Assembly (NCBI GenBank): GCA_003427395.1
Contig: BFEA01000153.1
Coordinates: 406,450-439,712, forward strand
Length of the DNA stretch: 33,263 nucleotides
DNA from: Chara braunii
Lineage: Eukaryota > Streptophyta > Charophyceae > Charales > Characeae
Reading direction: 5' to 3'
Positions within the stretch are counted from its first letter, which is position 1, and every line of letters begins with the position of its first letter. Under the pieces are notes generated by a model that was not told the origin of the DNA, ran no database searches, and worked only from the letters and a program-made list of their open reading frames with translations. The translations under genes were made by a program, and so were the position numbers. Positions 1 through 9,595 of this stretch are shown here, piece by piece.

Positions 1-59
1 GAAACCCCTGAAACCCCTACCCCGGCTTAGGCCCAGGGGATCCCCGCCTGACAACCCTG
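1..59. mobile_element. Possible right end of a hAT-type transposon, cut by window edge
   Basis: This GC-rich stretch ends in GACAACCCTG just before the pentamer satellite starts. Read on the minus strand it begins CAGGGTTGTC, close to the CAGGGTTGCC terminus of the hAT-type MITE at 5556-6238. The next 8 bp (60-67, atgtaaag) would be the target duplication, but the other end lies outside the window. The call rests on the terminus alone. Confidence 0.3.
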
Positions 60-2825
60 ATGTAAAGTGAAGTAGAGTAGAGTAGATTAGAGTCTCGTAG
101 AATATTGTAGAGTAGAGCAGAGTAAAGTAAAGTAGAGTAGAGTAGAGTAGTGTAAAGTGTAGAACCGTGGAGTGTAGAAGAGTATAATAGAGCAGAGTGT
201 CGTGAAGTTTCGTACAGTATCATAGAGTAGAGTGTCGTAGAGTAAAGTAGAATAGAGTACATTAAAGTACAGGGTAGTATTGTAAGGGGGAGTATAGTGG
301 AGTAGAGTGGAGTAGAGGAGAGGAGAGAAGAGGATAAAAGAGTAAAGTAGAGTAGAGCAGAGTAGAGTAGAGTAGAGTAGAGTAGAGTGCAGTAGCCTAG
401 AGTAGAGTCGATTTAAGTAGACCAGAGTGTCGTAGAGTAGAGTACAGTAGACTGTCATAGAGTAGAGTGTCAAAGAATAAAGTGTCATAGAGTAGAGTGT
501 CAAAGAATAGAGTGTCATAGAGTAGAGTGTCATAAAGTAGAGTGTCATAGAGTAGAGTATAGTGTCGTCGACTGTCTTAAAGCGTCGTAGAGTGTCGTAA
601 CGTGTCGTAGAGTGCCGTAAAATATAGTGAGTGTCATAGAGTAGTGTCGTCGAGTATAATAGAGTGGAGTAGAGTAGAGTAGAGTAGAGTAGAGTAGAGT
701 AGAGTAGAGTAGAGTAGAGTAGAGTAGAGTAAAGTGGAGTAGAATGGAGTAGAGTAGAGTGCAGTGAAGTGTCATCGAGTAGAGTAGAGTGTCGTAGAGT
801 GTCGTAGAGGAAAGTAAAGTGTCGTAGAGGAAATATGAGTGTCGTAGAGGAAAGCAGAGTTTCGAAAAGTGTCTAAAACTTTCGTTGAGTAGAGTGTCGT
901 AGGATGTCGTATAGTAGAGTATCATAGAGTGGAGTAAAGTGTCGCAGAGTAGAGTACAGTATTGTAAAATAGAGTAGACTAGACTAAAGTGCCATAAAAT
1001 ATCGTTAAGTGGAGTGTTATAAAGTAGAGTGGAGTAGAATGAAGTAGAGTATAGTGTTGTGGAATAGAGTAAAGTGGAGTAGAGTGTTGTAGACTACAAT
1101 GTCGCAGAGTGTCATAGAATAAAGTGTCGTAGGGTAGAGTATCATAGAGTAGAGGAGAGTGTTGTAGAGTGTCACAGAATAGAGTGTCGTAGAGTGTCGT
1201 ATAATAGAATGTCATAAGGGGGAGTTTTGTAGAGTAGACCGTCGTAGAGTGAGGTAGAGTACAGTATTGTAGAGTAGAGTATGGGTTTTTAGAGGAGAGT
1301 AGAGTGTCCTAGAGTGTGGTAGAGTGTGGTAGAGTGTGTAGAGTGGCTTAGAGTGTCCTAAAGTATTGAAGAGTAGAGTACAGTGTCTTAGAGTAATGCG
1401 TCGTAGAGTAGAGTATATTACAGTGTCGTAGAGTAGAGTAGAGTGTTGTGGAGTAGAGTAGAGTTTCATAGAGTAGAGTAGAGTGTCTTAGAGAAGAGTT
1501 GAGTGTAGTAGAGTGTCTTAGAGTCCAGTGCCATCGGGTAGTCTAACAGTGGAGTGTCATGGAGTATAGTAGAGTGTCGTAGAATGGAATAGAATAAAGA
1601 CGAGTGTTGTAGAGTAGAGTGTCGTAAAGTAGAGTGTCGTAGAAAAGAGTATCGTAGAGTCGAGTGTCATACAGTATAGTAAAATGTCAAGGTGTATACT
1701 GAAGAAGAGTGGAGTACATTGCCATAGAGTTAAGTAAATTGTCCTAGAGTGTCGTAGAGTAGAGTAGAGTGTAGTAGAGTGTCATAGAGTAGAGTAGAGT
1801 GTCATAGAGTAAAGTAAAGTGCCTTAGAGTAGAGTAGAGTAGAGAGGAGTGTCGTAGACTGTCGTTGAGTGTTGTAGAGTGTGTTACAGTAAAGTGTGAT
1901 AGAGTAGTCTAACAATGGAGTGTCGTGGAGTATAATAGAGTGTCGTAAAATAGAAAAGGGTACACAAGAGTGTCGTAGAGTAGAGTGTCGTAAAGTAGAG
2001 TGTCGTAGAGTAGAGTATCGTAGAGTCCAGTATCATTGAGTACAGTAAAATGTCAAGGTGCATACTTAAGAAGAGTAAAGTACAATGTCATAAAGTTAAG
2101 TAAACTGTCCAAGAGTATCGTAGAATAGAGTAGAGTGTAGTAGAGTGTCATAGGGTAGAGTAGAGTGTCATAGAGTATCGTTGAGTAGAGTAGAGTGTCG
2201 TAGAGTACAGTAGACTCTGAGAAGACTACAGAAGGGTGTCATAGAGTAGAATAGAGAGGAGTGTCATAGAGTGTCGTAGAGTGTCGTTGACTGTCATTGA
2301 GTGTCGTTGAGTGTCGTAGAGTGTCGTAGAGTGTCGTAGAGTGTCGTAGAGTGTCGTAGAATAAAATGTAGTCGAATAGAGTACAGTTGAGTAGAGTGAA
2401 GTACATTAGAGTGTTATAGAGTGTATTAAAGTAGATGAGAGTTGAATAAAGTAGGGTAGAGTAGAGTAAAGTAGAGTGGGATATAGTAGAGTAAAGTGTT
2501 GAAGAGTGGAGTAGATTAGAGTAGAGTATAGTAGGGAAGAATGTTGTAGAGTATCGCAAAGTATCATTGAGTATAGTAGAGTAGAGTAGAGTAGAGTAAT
2601 GTAGAGTAGAGTAATGTGGAGTAGAGTAATGTAGAATAGAGTTTGGTAGACTTTTAGCGAGTGTCGTATAGTGGCGTAGAGTACATTAGAGTGTAGTAGA
2701 GTGTCGTAGATTAGAGTAGAGTGTTGTACATTAGAGTAGAGTAGAGTGTCGTGGAGTGCCAAATATTGTCGTAGTGTGTCGTAGAGTAGAGTAGAGTAGA
2801 GAAGAGCAGAAGATAGTAGAGAAGC
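60..2825. repeat. Pentanucleotide satellite array 1
   Basis: About 2.77 kb made almost wholly of two words, AGTAG (5 bp) and AGTGTCGTAG (10 bp), with point variants such as gtcATag, gtTGTag and AAAGT. All lengths are multiples of five, so a 5-bp phase is mostly kept although word order varies. The minus strand reads as long open frames rich in Leu-Tyr-Ser-Thr because a 5-bp unit runs through all three frames and CTACT lacks stops. The plus strand meets TAG in every frame. The open frames are therefore a consequence of the repeat and not evidence of genes. Four more arrays of the same satellite occur in the window. Confidence 0.95.
1541..2180. repeat. 366-bp higher-order duplication inside array 1
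   Basis: Non-canonical words recur in the same order at an offset of about 366 bp. The string gtctaaca-tggagtgtc occurs at 1541 and 1907. The string aaaatgtcaaggtg-atac, followed by aagaagagt, occurs near 1681 and 2046. The later word order, including gtgtagtagagtgtcatag, also matches. This shows amplification of a composite block beyond simple pentamer slippage. Confidence 0.75.
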
Positions 2826-3252
2826 ATTATGTATCCCCCGCAGCCATGACCGCGGGGTCAGGCTCGGAGGGCGCCCATGTTCATGGCCGCATTCGCGGTT
2901 GGGGTTGGCCGTACTGCAGCCACAAATTTACATGATTTTTCCCGTAAATAGTAATAGGCAAAAAAAAAAAAAAAAAAAAAAAGGGGTTGTAGAATTTTTC
3001 AAACCCTACAACCCCATATTTTGTTTTTAGGAAACAATGAATTTTTGGAATTATAAAAAATCAAAAACAGAAACGACAGAGAGAAGAAAATTTTAAAAAA
3101 TGCAAAAAAAAAAGAGTTTTTTAGGGGGGGGGGGGAATTTCTCGTTGACAGTTCCTTGTTTTCTTCGATTTTACATTTTTTTTTTCTTTTTTTTTTGTAA
3201 CAAGAAAAAGATCACGAGGGGTGGAGCGGGGGTTGGGGGCGACCCCTCCCCC

Positions 3253-3293
<41 letters not shown>

Positions 3294-3298
3294 AAAAA

Positions 3299-3340
<42 letters not shown>

Positions 3341-3377
3341 GGTGGTGCATGAGCGGGAGGGCGACCCCTCCACCACC

Positions 3378-3413
<36 letters not shown>

Positions 3414-3716
3414 AAAAAAAAAAAAAATTGTGTATGTGTGTGTGTGTGGGAGAGAGAGAGAGAGAGAGAGAGTTTTAAATCGAATAGGATGAGCAACTCA
3501 CCGGCCAACAGGTAAGTCTCCAACCCCGCAGCGCTCGTCACGTCATCAATAGGATGACCAAAATCGAATGAATCTATCACGAGAACATGAAAATATACTC
3601 TGCTACACTTGTGTGTGTGTGTGTATGTGTGTGTGTGTGTGTGTGTGTATGTGTGTGTGTGTGTGTGTCTGTGCGCATGGGGGTTGGCGTGGGGGGTGGA
3701 TGACCCCTCCCACACG

Positions 3717-3761
<45 letters not shown>

Positions 3762-4015
3762 TCAAAAAAAGGAAAAAAAAAGTAGTTTTTCTTTGCTATT
3801 TTTTTTTTCTTATTATCTTTCATCACCAAATTCACCCCCGCAAAAAATAGTTTTTTTCTTTTTTTTTGTTTGACGAGGGGGGACTGGGGTTGCCCAACTC
3901 CAATCTACCTCTCAAACCCCCGCGACCCCCTTCCCCTGGCCGCCACGTGGTTGCGAAGTTGCGCCGCCACGGCTTTGGCCGCGCATGGCGGCCTTCGGGG
4001 GAGATTCATAGGAGA
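2826..4015. mobile_element. Insertion with GC-rich, roughly inverted ends between two satellite arrays
   Basis: The satellite stops at about 2825 and restarts at about 4016. The left end (2835 on) reads tcccccgcagccatgaccgcgg. The right end on the minus strand (from about 4002) reads tcccccgaaggccgccatgc followed by gcgg. The two ends are therefore imperfect inverted repeats of about 25 bp. The interior is A/T-rich: poly-A at 2960-2982, a poly-G tract at 3124-3135, and microsatellites. I found no convincing target duplication and no coding sequence. It could be an old TIR element or simply an indel with GC-rich flanks. Confidence 0.4.
3205..3780. repeat. Three composite microsatellite blocks with GC-rich inverted-repeat heads
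   Basis: One composite pattern occurs three times. It consists of a G-rich segment (gaggggtgg or similar), a matching C-rich segment (gacccctcc), (AATC)n, an A-run in two of the three blocks, and a (TG)n tract nearby. (AATC)n tracts lie at about 3255-3290, 3380-3410 and 3717-3760. (TG)n lies at 3300-3338, 3428-3448 and 3610-3670, and (AG)n at 3449-3472. In block 1 GAGGGGT pairs with ACCCCTC, and in block 2 GAGGGGTGG pairs with CCACC and ACCCCTC parts. Open frames here are low-complexity artefacts. Confidence 0.8.
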
Positions 4016-4109
4016 ACAGTAGAGTAGAGTGTTGTAGAGTATCTTTGAGTAAATGTCATAGAGAAGAGTAAAGTAGAGTCAAGCGCCGTAGAGTAGAGAA
4101 GAGAGGCGG
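4016..4109. repeat. Pentanucleotide satellite array 2 (short)
   Basis: About 90 bp of the AGTAG/AGTGTCGTAG satellite between the GC-rich insertion and the TTAA-flanked element. It ends in gtagagtagagaagagaggcgg directly before TTAA. A degraded copy of the same junction (gagtagagaagaaaggcggttaatta) recurs at about 4246-4272 inside the element, so the boundary was locally duplicated. Confidence 0.85.
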
Positions 4110-4643
4110 TTAATAGGGACCAAAAATTTCACCATTTCTTAAACGATATTTATAAGAAAACCCAAAGACATTTTTAATTTTTTAACCAAAAATTGGAATA
4201 TTCCATAAAGTGCTTTTGAAAAAAAATCGAGAAACAAAAGGGGCGAGAGTAGAGAAGAAAGGCGGTTAATTAAAAAAAAAAAAGCGAAAAAAAGGGTGAA
4301 ATATTAAGGTACACGTGCATTTAAATGAAATTTTGTTTTCATATAATTTTAAGAATTTTCAATATTTTTTTGAATGGTTACAACTTGGATAGCACCTTGT
4401 ACACTTACGCGCCGAAAATCGTGCATAGACTTACGTATTAGAAAAAAATAAAAATAAAAAAAGAAGAATAAAAAAACTCCTCTAAAAACATATTGTGCAA
4501 AATAATAATGCAAACAACTTACGTGGGAGTCATACCCGAATTCCAAACCAATTTGGATTTAAAAATTACCAGCCTTAAAAAATGCTTTGAAATAATAATT
4601 TTTTTAGAAAATATATATATATATTTTTTTCAATTATTACGAC

Positions 4644-5377
4644 CAGGGTCACCAGCCCGTACGTACGGAGGTCCTTGGGCAGACCTCTGTACGTACGGGT
4701 GTTCGGGGTCCCTTACGGGGTCCGAACCCGACAGCGTTTCCCCCGCCAAAAATGTTTCCGGGCCTAAAAATAATTATTGTTTTCTGAATGGTTTTTTGTG
4801 AGGTACATGCCTGGAACTTTTCAAGGCGTTTGGCTTAGCCAAATAAGAATAAAAAATCGCCAAAGATGGCAGTGTCAAAGCGTGCTCGGCCACGTATTTT
4901 TCACTTTTAACTTTTTGTTTTCACTTTAGTTTAGGGTACAAACAATTTTATTATTTTTTGAAACTTTTTTACGAGGTTTTTTATTATGTGAAGACCACAT
5001 CTGAAAATTCTCAGGGCATCTATCTATGCCAGAAAAAAACGAAAAATCGCCAAAGAAGGCGGTGTCGAAAACATGCTCGCGCACTCACTAAATTTAATTC
5101 TCTTTTAACTTTTATTTAATTTTATTATTAGTATATGTTTTCTGTATTTTATTTTTATTTCAAATTTGGTAAGGAATTCAGATGTAATGCTCAGGCAAAT
5201 CTTGTTAAATTAATTTTTCTCCATAACATATCTTTTTTTCGTATTTTTTTGATGAATTTTCATTTATTTAGTTTTTTTCACGTTCGGCCCGATCGACTGA
5301 ACGCATCCCCAAGGGGTCCCATACGTTCGGGCGTTCGGGTTCGGCCGTTCGGCCTATCCCGAACGCCGGTTAACCTG
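4644..5377 (+). mobile_element. hAT-type MITE, 734 bp, with 8-bp TSD
   Basis: The ends are CAGGGTCACC and GGTTAACCTG (inverted, imperfect). They are flanked by a perfect 8-bp duplication attacgac at 4636-4643 and 5378-5385. An 8-bp TSD with CAGGGT-like ends is typical of the hAT superfamily. The outer ~100-130 bp on each side are GC-rich with repeated cgttcgg/ccgaac words, and the interior is A/T-rich. Inside, the phrase atcgccaaagatggcagtgtc occurs twice about 190 bp apart, each holding the small palindrome-like GCCAaagaTGGC. There is no transposase reading frame, so it is non-autonomous. It is inserted in the TTAA-flanked element. Confidence 0.92.
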
Positions 5378-5555
5378 ATTACGACAATTTTATATTTTTT
5401 TAGTTTTTCATTTCTTACTTATGATTGGATGGGAATTTGGGGATGACTCTCAGGCAAAAGTTGTTTGTATCATGTTTCTAACTTTCTACATAACATATAT
5501 TCGTTACTAAAGTTTGTTTTCATTTTTTCCTGTTTTTTCTTTTTTTTGTTTTAAT

Positions 5556-6238
5556 CAGGGTTGCCGGCGTTCGGGAAGGGCCGAACGCTTGAACCTGAAC
5601 GCCCGAACGTTAGGCATGCCCTCTCGACACGTTCGGCCGTTCGGCCAAACGCGGATCCAAAAAAAAAAAAAAAAAAAAAAAAAGATTTATAAAAATATAA
5701 AACAATATATGTTATACAGAAGAATAAACTAAACAACAACTGCCTCAACGTTATATCCAAATTCTTTACCCAATTAGAAATCAAAATCAAATACTAAAAA
5801 AAAAAATAATAATGAAAATTTGAAAAAATAAAACGAGAATGAAATTATTGAGTGGGCAAGCACGTTTTTGACATCGCCATCTTTAGCGATTTTTCATTAT
5901 TTTTTAGCAGTGACAAATGCGGTGAAAATTTATATACATGTGCATTTATATATGTCCCGAAATAAACAAAAAATAAAAAGTGAAATGACACCACCACCTT
6001 TTAGTATTTTTCATTGTTTTTTTGTCGAAGAGAATGACCTCATAATTAAGCGGGGGATACCTTACATCACAAAGAACTCACAAAAGACAATTCAGAAAAA
6101 AAAAATAATATTTGGGTGCCAAAATATTTTTTTGCGGGGTCTGAACCCCTTCAAGTTCGGGCCCCGTACAAAGACCCGAACGCGAGAACGTTCGAGGGTC
6201 AGCTTAGGGGTCTTCGTAGATTCGGCCCGGCAACCCTG
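5556..6238 (-). mobile_element. hAT-type MITE, 683 bp, diverged, with 8-bp TSD
   Basis: It starts CAGGGTTGCC and ends GGCAACCCTG, a perfect 10-bp inverted terminus. It is flanked by gttttaat at 5548-5555 and 6239-6246. Its left end (CAGGGTTGCCGGCGTTCGGG) resembles the left end of the inverted copy at 6572, so it lies in that orientation. The interior keeps the gccatcttt-gcgattttt phrase around 5876-5896 but is otherwise well diverged, suggesting a subfamily. No open reading frame of note. Confidence 0.9.
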
Positions 6239-6571
6239 GTTTTAATTATTTCAATTTCTTTGTTTTTAGTATCTTTGATTTTTAACTCGAGTTTGATACT
6301 GAATTTTGACACAAGTCTCGAGCAAACGTTATTTAAAATATCATTTTGCATAACATAGGATTGTTTCAATAACTTTCATAATTCTTCGATGATTTTTTTT
6401 TTTTTTTTTTTTTGACTTATTACCACGTACGAGGGTACGTATACACGCATACAGAAATACGTTTATGTGCGTATGCACAACCCAAGTACATGTATGTCGT
6501 GGTATTGTTGTTACAATAAACAAATGCAATTGATAAAAACATTTCAAAACCTTGAGAAATTATCATGTGGC

Positions 6572-7305
6572 CAGGGTAACCGACGTTCGGGATGGACCGA
6601 ATGCCCGAACCTGAACGCCCGAACGTATGGGACCCCTTGGGGATGCGTTCGGCCGATCGCGCCGAACGTGGACCCAAAAAATAAATATAAAAGAATATAT
6701 GTTATGGAGAAAAATAAATTAAACAAGATTTGCCTGAGCATTACGTCCGAATTCCTTACCAAATTTGAAATAAAAATAAAATACACAGAACAAATAGTAA
6801 TAATAAAAATAAATATAAATACCAAGAGAATTAAATTACGTGAGTGCGCGAGCATGTTTTGGACATCGCCATCTTTGGCGATTTTTCATTTTGTTTTGGC
6901 ATAGCCAAATTGCCCTGAAAATTTGTTGATGTGTACTTCACATAATACAAAACCCACTAAAACAGTTTCAAAAAATAATAAAATTTTTTAGACCCCGAAC
7001 TAAAGTGAAAACAAAAAGTAAAAAGTGAAAAAAAAACATGGGCAAGCACGTTTTGACACCGCCATCTTTGCCAATTTTTAATTCTTATTTGGCTCAGCCA
7101 AATGCCTTGAAAATATATAGGCATGTACCTCACGTCATACAGAACTCATAAAAAAACAATTAAGAAAAAAAAAAAAATTTAGGCCACGAAATAATTTTTG
7201 GCGGCGGCCGAACGCCGTCGGGTTCGGACCCCGTACGGGACCCCGAACGCCCGAACGTACGGAGGTCCGCCAGGGGGCCTCCGTACATACGGGCTGGTAA
7301 CCCTG
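6572..7305 (-). mobile_element. hAT-type MITE, 734 bp, inverted, with 8-bp TSD
   Basis: It begins CAGGGTAACC and ends GGTAACCCTG, flanked by catgtggc at 6564-6571 and 7306-7313. It is the reverse complement of the copy at 4644-5377 and has the same length (734 bp). The two face each other about 1.2 kb apart and form a long inverted repeat able to fold back. It carries both copies of the GCCAaagaTGGC-type phrase (about 6865 and 7060). It lies inside the right half of the TTAA-flanked element. Confidence 0.92.
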
Positions 7306-7409
7306 CATGTGGCTAAATTCCAACCGTAAAAAAAACGAATAAAAAAAAATAAAAATTGCAAAAGAAAATTAATTTCAACAATGAAAATAGTTTACCCCGT
7401 TAATTACTG

Positions 7410-8390
7410 GTGGTGGAGTATAGAAGAGTAAAGTGTCGTAGAGTGTGATAGAGTAAAGTATCCTCGAGTAGAGTGTCGTAGAGTAGAGTAGAGTAGAGTA
7501 GAGAAGAGTAGAGTACAGTGTCATAAAGTATCGTAGAGTATATTAGAGTAGATTGTCGTAGAGTAGAGAAGAGTAGCGTAAACTGTTGAAGATTATTGTA
7601 AGGTAGAGTAGAGTACAGTAGAGTGTCGTAGATTGTCGTAAAGTAGAGTAAAGTAAAATAGAGTATAGTAGTATAGAGCGGAGCAGAGTTGAGTGAAGTA
7701 CAGAAGAGTGTCGTAGAGTGTCCTGGTGTAAAGTAGAGTGTTCCAGAGTGTCATATAGTAGAGTAGAGTGTCGAAGAGTAGAATGTCATAGAGTAGAGTG
7801 TCGTAGAGTAGAGTGTCGTACAGTAAAGTGTCGTAGTACAGTGTAGTAGACTAGAGGGTCGTGAAATAGAGTTAAGTACACTGTCCTAGAGTAAAGTACA
7901 CGATCGTAGAGTAGAGTGTCGTAGAGTAGAATATAGCAGAGTAGAGTGTCATAGAGTAGGGTAGAGCTTGAGTGTCGTACAGTAGAGTGTTATAAAGTAG
8001 ATTGTCATCGAGTAGACTGTCGTGACGTAGAGGAGAGTAAGCTATTATAGAGTAGAGTGTCGTAGAATATCATATTGTCGAGTGTTATATAGTGTCGTAG
8101 AGTAGAGCAGAGGAGAGTAGTCGTAGAATAGAGTTATGTGGAGTAGACTGTCACAGAGTTGTAGAAAAGGGTGCCATTAAGTAAGCAGAAGTAGAGTAGA
8201 GAAGAGTAGACTGAAATAGAGTGTCATAGAGTAAAGTGTCTTAGAGTAGTGTGGAGTAGAGTACAGTAGAGTACAGTGGAATGTTGTAATGGAGAGCAGA
8301 GTTGAGTAGAGTAAAGTAAAGTAGACTAGAGTAGAGGAGATTGTTATAGAGCAGAGCAAAGTAGAGTAGAGTAAAGTGTCATAGAGTAGT
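7410..8390. repeat. Pentanucleotide satellite array 3
   Basis: About 980 bp of AGTAG/AGTGTCGTAG satellite with the same variants as array 1. It begins just after ttaattactggtgg at the edge of the TTAA-flanked element and ends in gtgtcatagagtag before unique sequence. Confidence 0.95.
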
Positions 8391-8555
8391 TGGTTTTGTT
8401 CAAAGTTGTTGGTTAGCCCCTGCCCCCACACTTAGGACTTGGATCCATATCATATGTCACCACATTCAAAACCCGCACCCCTTAAGAAGTGTCCATGAAT
8501 TCTATTTATTTTCTAATAAATAGTTCAATAAGCACTACTCCCACCATCCGAAATA
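8391..8555. other. No recognisable feature
   Basis: Spacer between satellite array 3 and the ~210-bp repeat. I see no repeat, reading frame or structured motif that I can support. Confidence 0.6.
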
Positions 8556-9595
8556 GGGGGGAACCGATAGCACAGGTTCATGAGGGTTACTGATAACACA
8601 ATGTCGAAAACCGGCAAGCGACAAAAACGAACATGCATAGAATTGCCGCAGTGATTTTTTCGTAATTGAAACAATGTTTTTTAATTTTGTAATAATTTTT
8701 CCTAGAAAGATCAAGACGAAATTTACGTACCCTCCCATTTTTAGATTTTTTGATGTTTTCCTTTCAGCGAAAAAATCATTGAAGTTGAGGTAGTTTTCTT
8801 GTTGGCCCACACGTAGTAAAATTGACAAGAATGGGAAATGAGATCATTTGGCGTGAAATTTTTTTCATGGTTTAAACGTTTTTGTTTTTGTTTTTTTTAA
8901 CACTTTTTTTTGAAAAATCAACGACTATATCTGCACACCTTCTAATTTTCGGAAAGGACCACTAACCCCGCCATATTATATTACCGGGGACCAGTAGCAC
9001 AGATCCATGAGGGATACCGGTAACATAGGGAGTAGCAAAATTGAAAATCACATTGAATTGACCCCGCTATTTATTTCGTGGTTGAAATGATTGTTTTGAT
9101 TTTTTTAAATATTTTTTCTAGAAAATTGATGGCGAAATGTGCACACGTTCTTATTTCCAGACTTCTTAGAGTATTCCGTTAGACGGTAAAAATTGTTGAA
9201 GTCGCAGTACTTTTTCCGTTGGCCGACTCGTGAATGAGCAAGAAAAAACAGTTAAAACAAAATATAGGATGAATAAGCGCGAAGTTTCTTTCACGATCTT
9301 AGATATTTTGTAAAAACTTTTAAATATTTTTCTTGGAAAGATCATGATCGAATCTATAGGCCCGTTAATTTGCAGAGTTGTTGAGTCATCCGACTGAGCA
9401 CAAAACATCGCGGAAGTTTGGTAGTGTTTTTGTTAGCAGACACGTGCCAAAATGGCAAAAATTAAGAATGCAACGAAACGGCGCGACATTTATTTCAAAG
9501 TTTTTTTTTTTTTTTTTTTTAATAATGTTTCTTGAAAGATGACAAACTAATCTGCACAGATTCTAAAAGATCTCAATTTTTCAATTTTCCTTCAT
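8556..9595. repeat. Degenerate ~210-bp tandem repeat, about five units
   Basis: A module of the form (c/t)ctaGAAAgatcaa-acgAAat-tgcAC-c, then a T-rich stretch, gtTGgCccaCacGtg, and a poly-T block recurs at about 8697, 8911, 9116, 9331 and 9530, giving spacings of roughly 200-215 bp. A second motif, acc-gtagcacag-tccatgaggg followed by taacat, occurs only at about 8562 and 8990 (428 bp apart, twice the period), suggesting an older dimeric unit. Units are strongly diverged. Minus-strand frames here have no recognisable domain. Confidence 0.65.

Larger units (their letters stand above)
4110..7403. mobile_element. TTAA-flanked inverted-repeat element, copy 1, carrying three nested MITEs
   Basis: TTAA occurs at 4110-4113 and 7400-7403, at the edges of satellite arrays 2 and 3. 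The left end begins TAGGGACCAAAAATTTCACC. The right end on the minus strand begins CGGGGTAAACTATTTTCATT. These are diverged inverted ends, and the similarity continues inward: the acaacttgg/tacgtacg/poly-A/catattgtgcaaaata module near 4380-4510 has an inverted counterpart at about 6300-6520. Without its three insertions (4644-5377, 5556-6238, 6572-7305) it is about 1.1 kb and collinear with copy 2 at 26203-27660. No coding sequence is visible. TTAA is the target of piggyBac-type elements, but the outer flanks GGCGG and TTACTRGTGG are also shared between copies, so the true ends may lie a little further out. Confidence 0.65.

Noticed and set aside
17-2762. Long minus-strand open frames rich in Leu, Tyr, Ser and Thr in the satellite arrays (also 7410-8430, 24926-25506, 27636-28326)
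   Set aside because: They follow from a 5-bp repeat whose complement lacks stop codons in all frames. No start context, domain or non-repeat portion supports a protein.
60-2825. CRISPR array or telomeric repeat
   Set aside because: There are no unique spacers between constant repeats, and the word AGTAG/AGTGTCGTAG is not a telomeric G-rich repeat known to me. It is a simple satellite.
3100-3873. Open frames with Asn-Gln-Ser-Ile and Cys-Val repeats
   Set aside because: Translations of (AATC)n and (TG)n microsatellites only.
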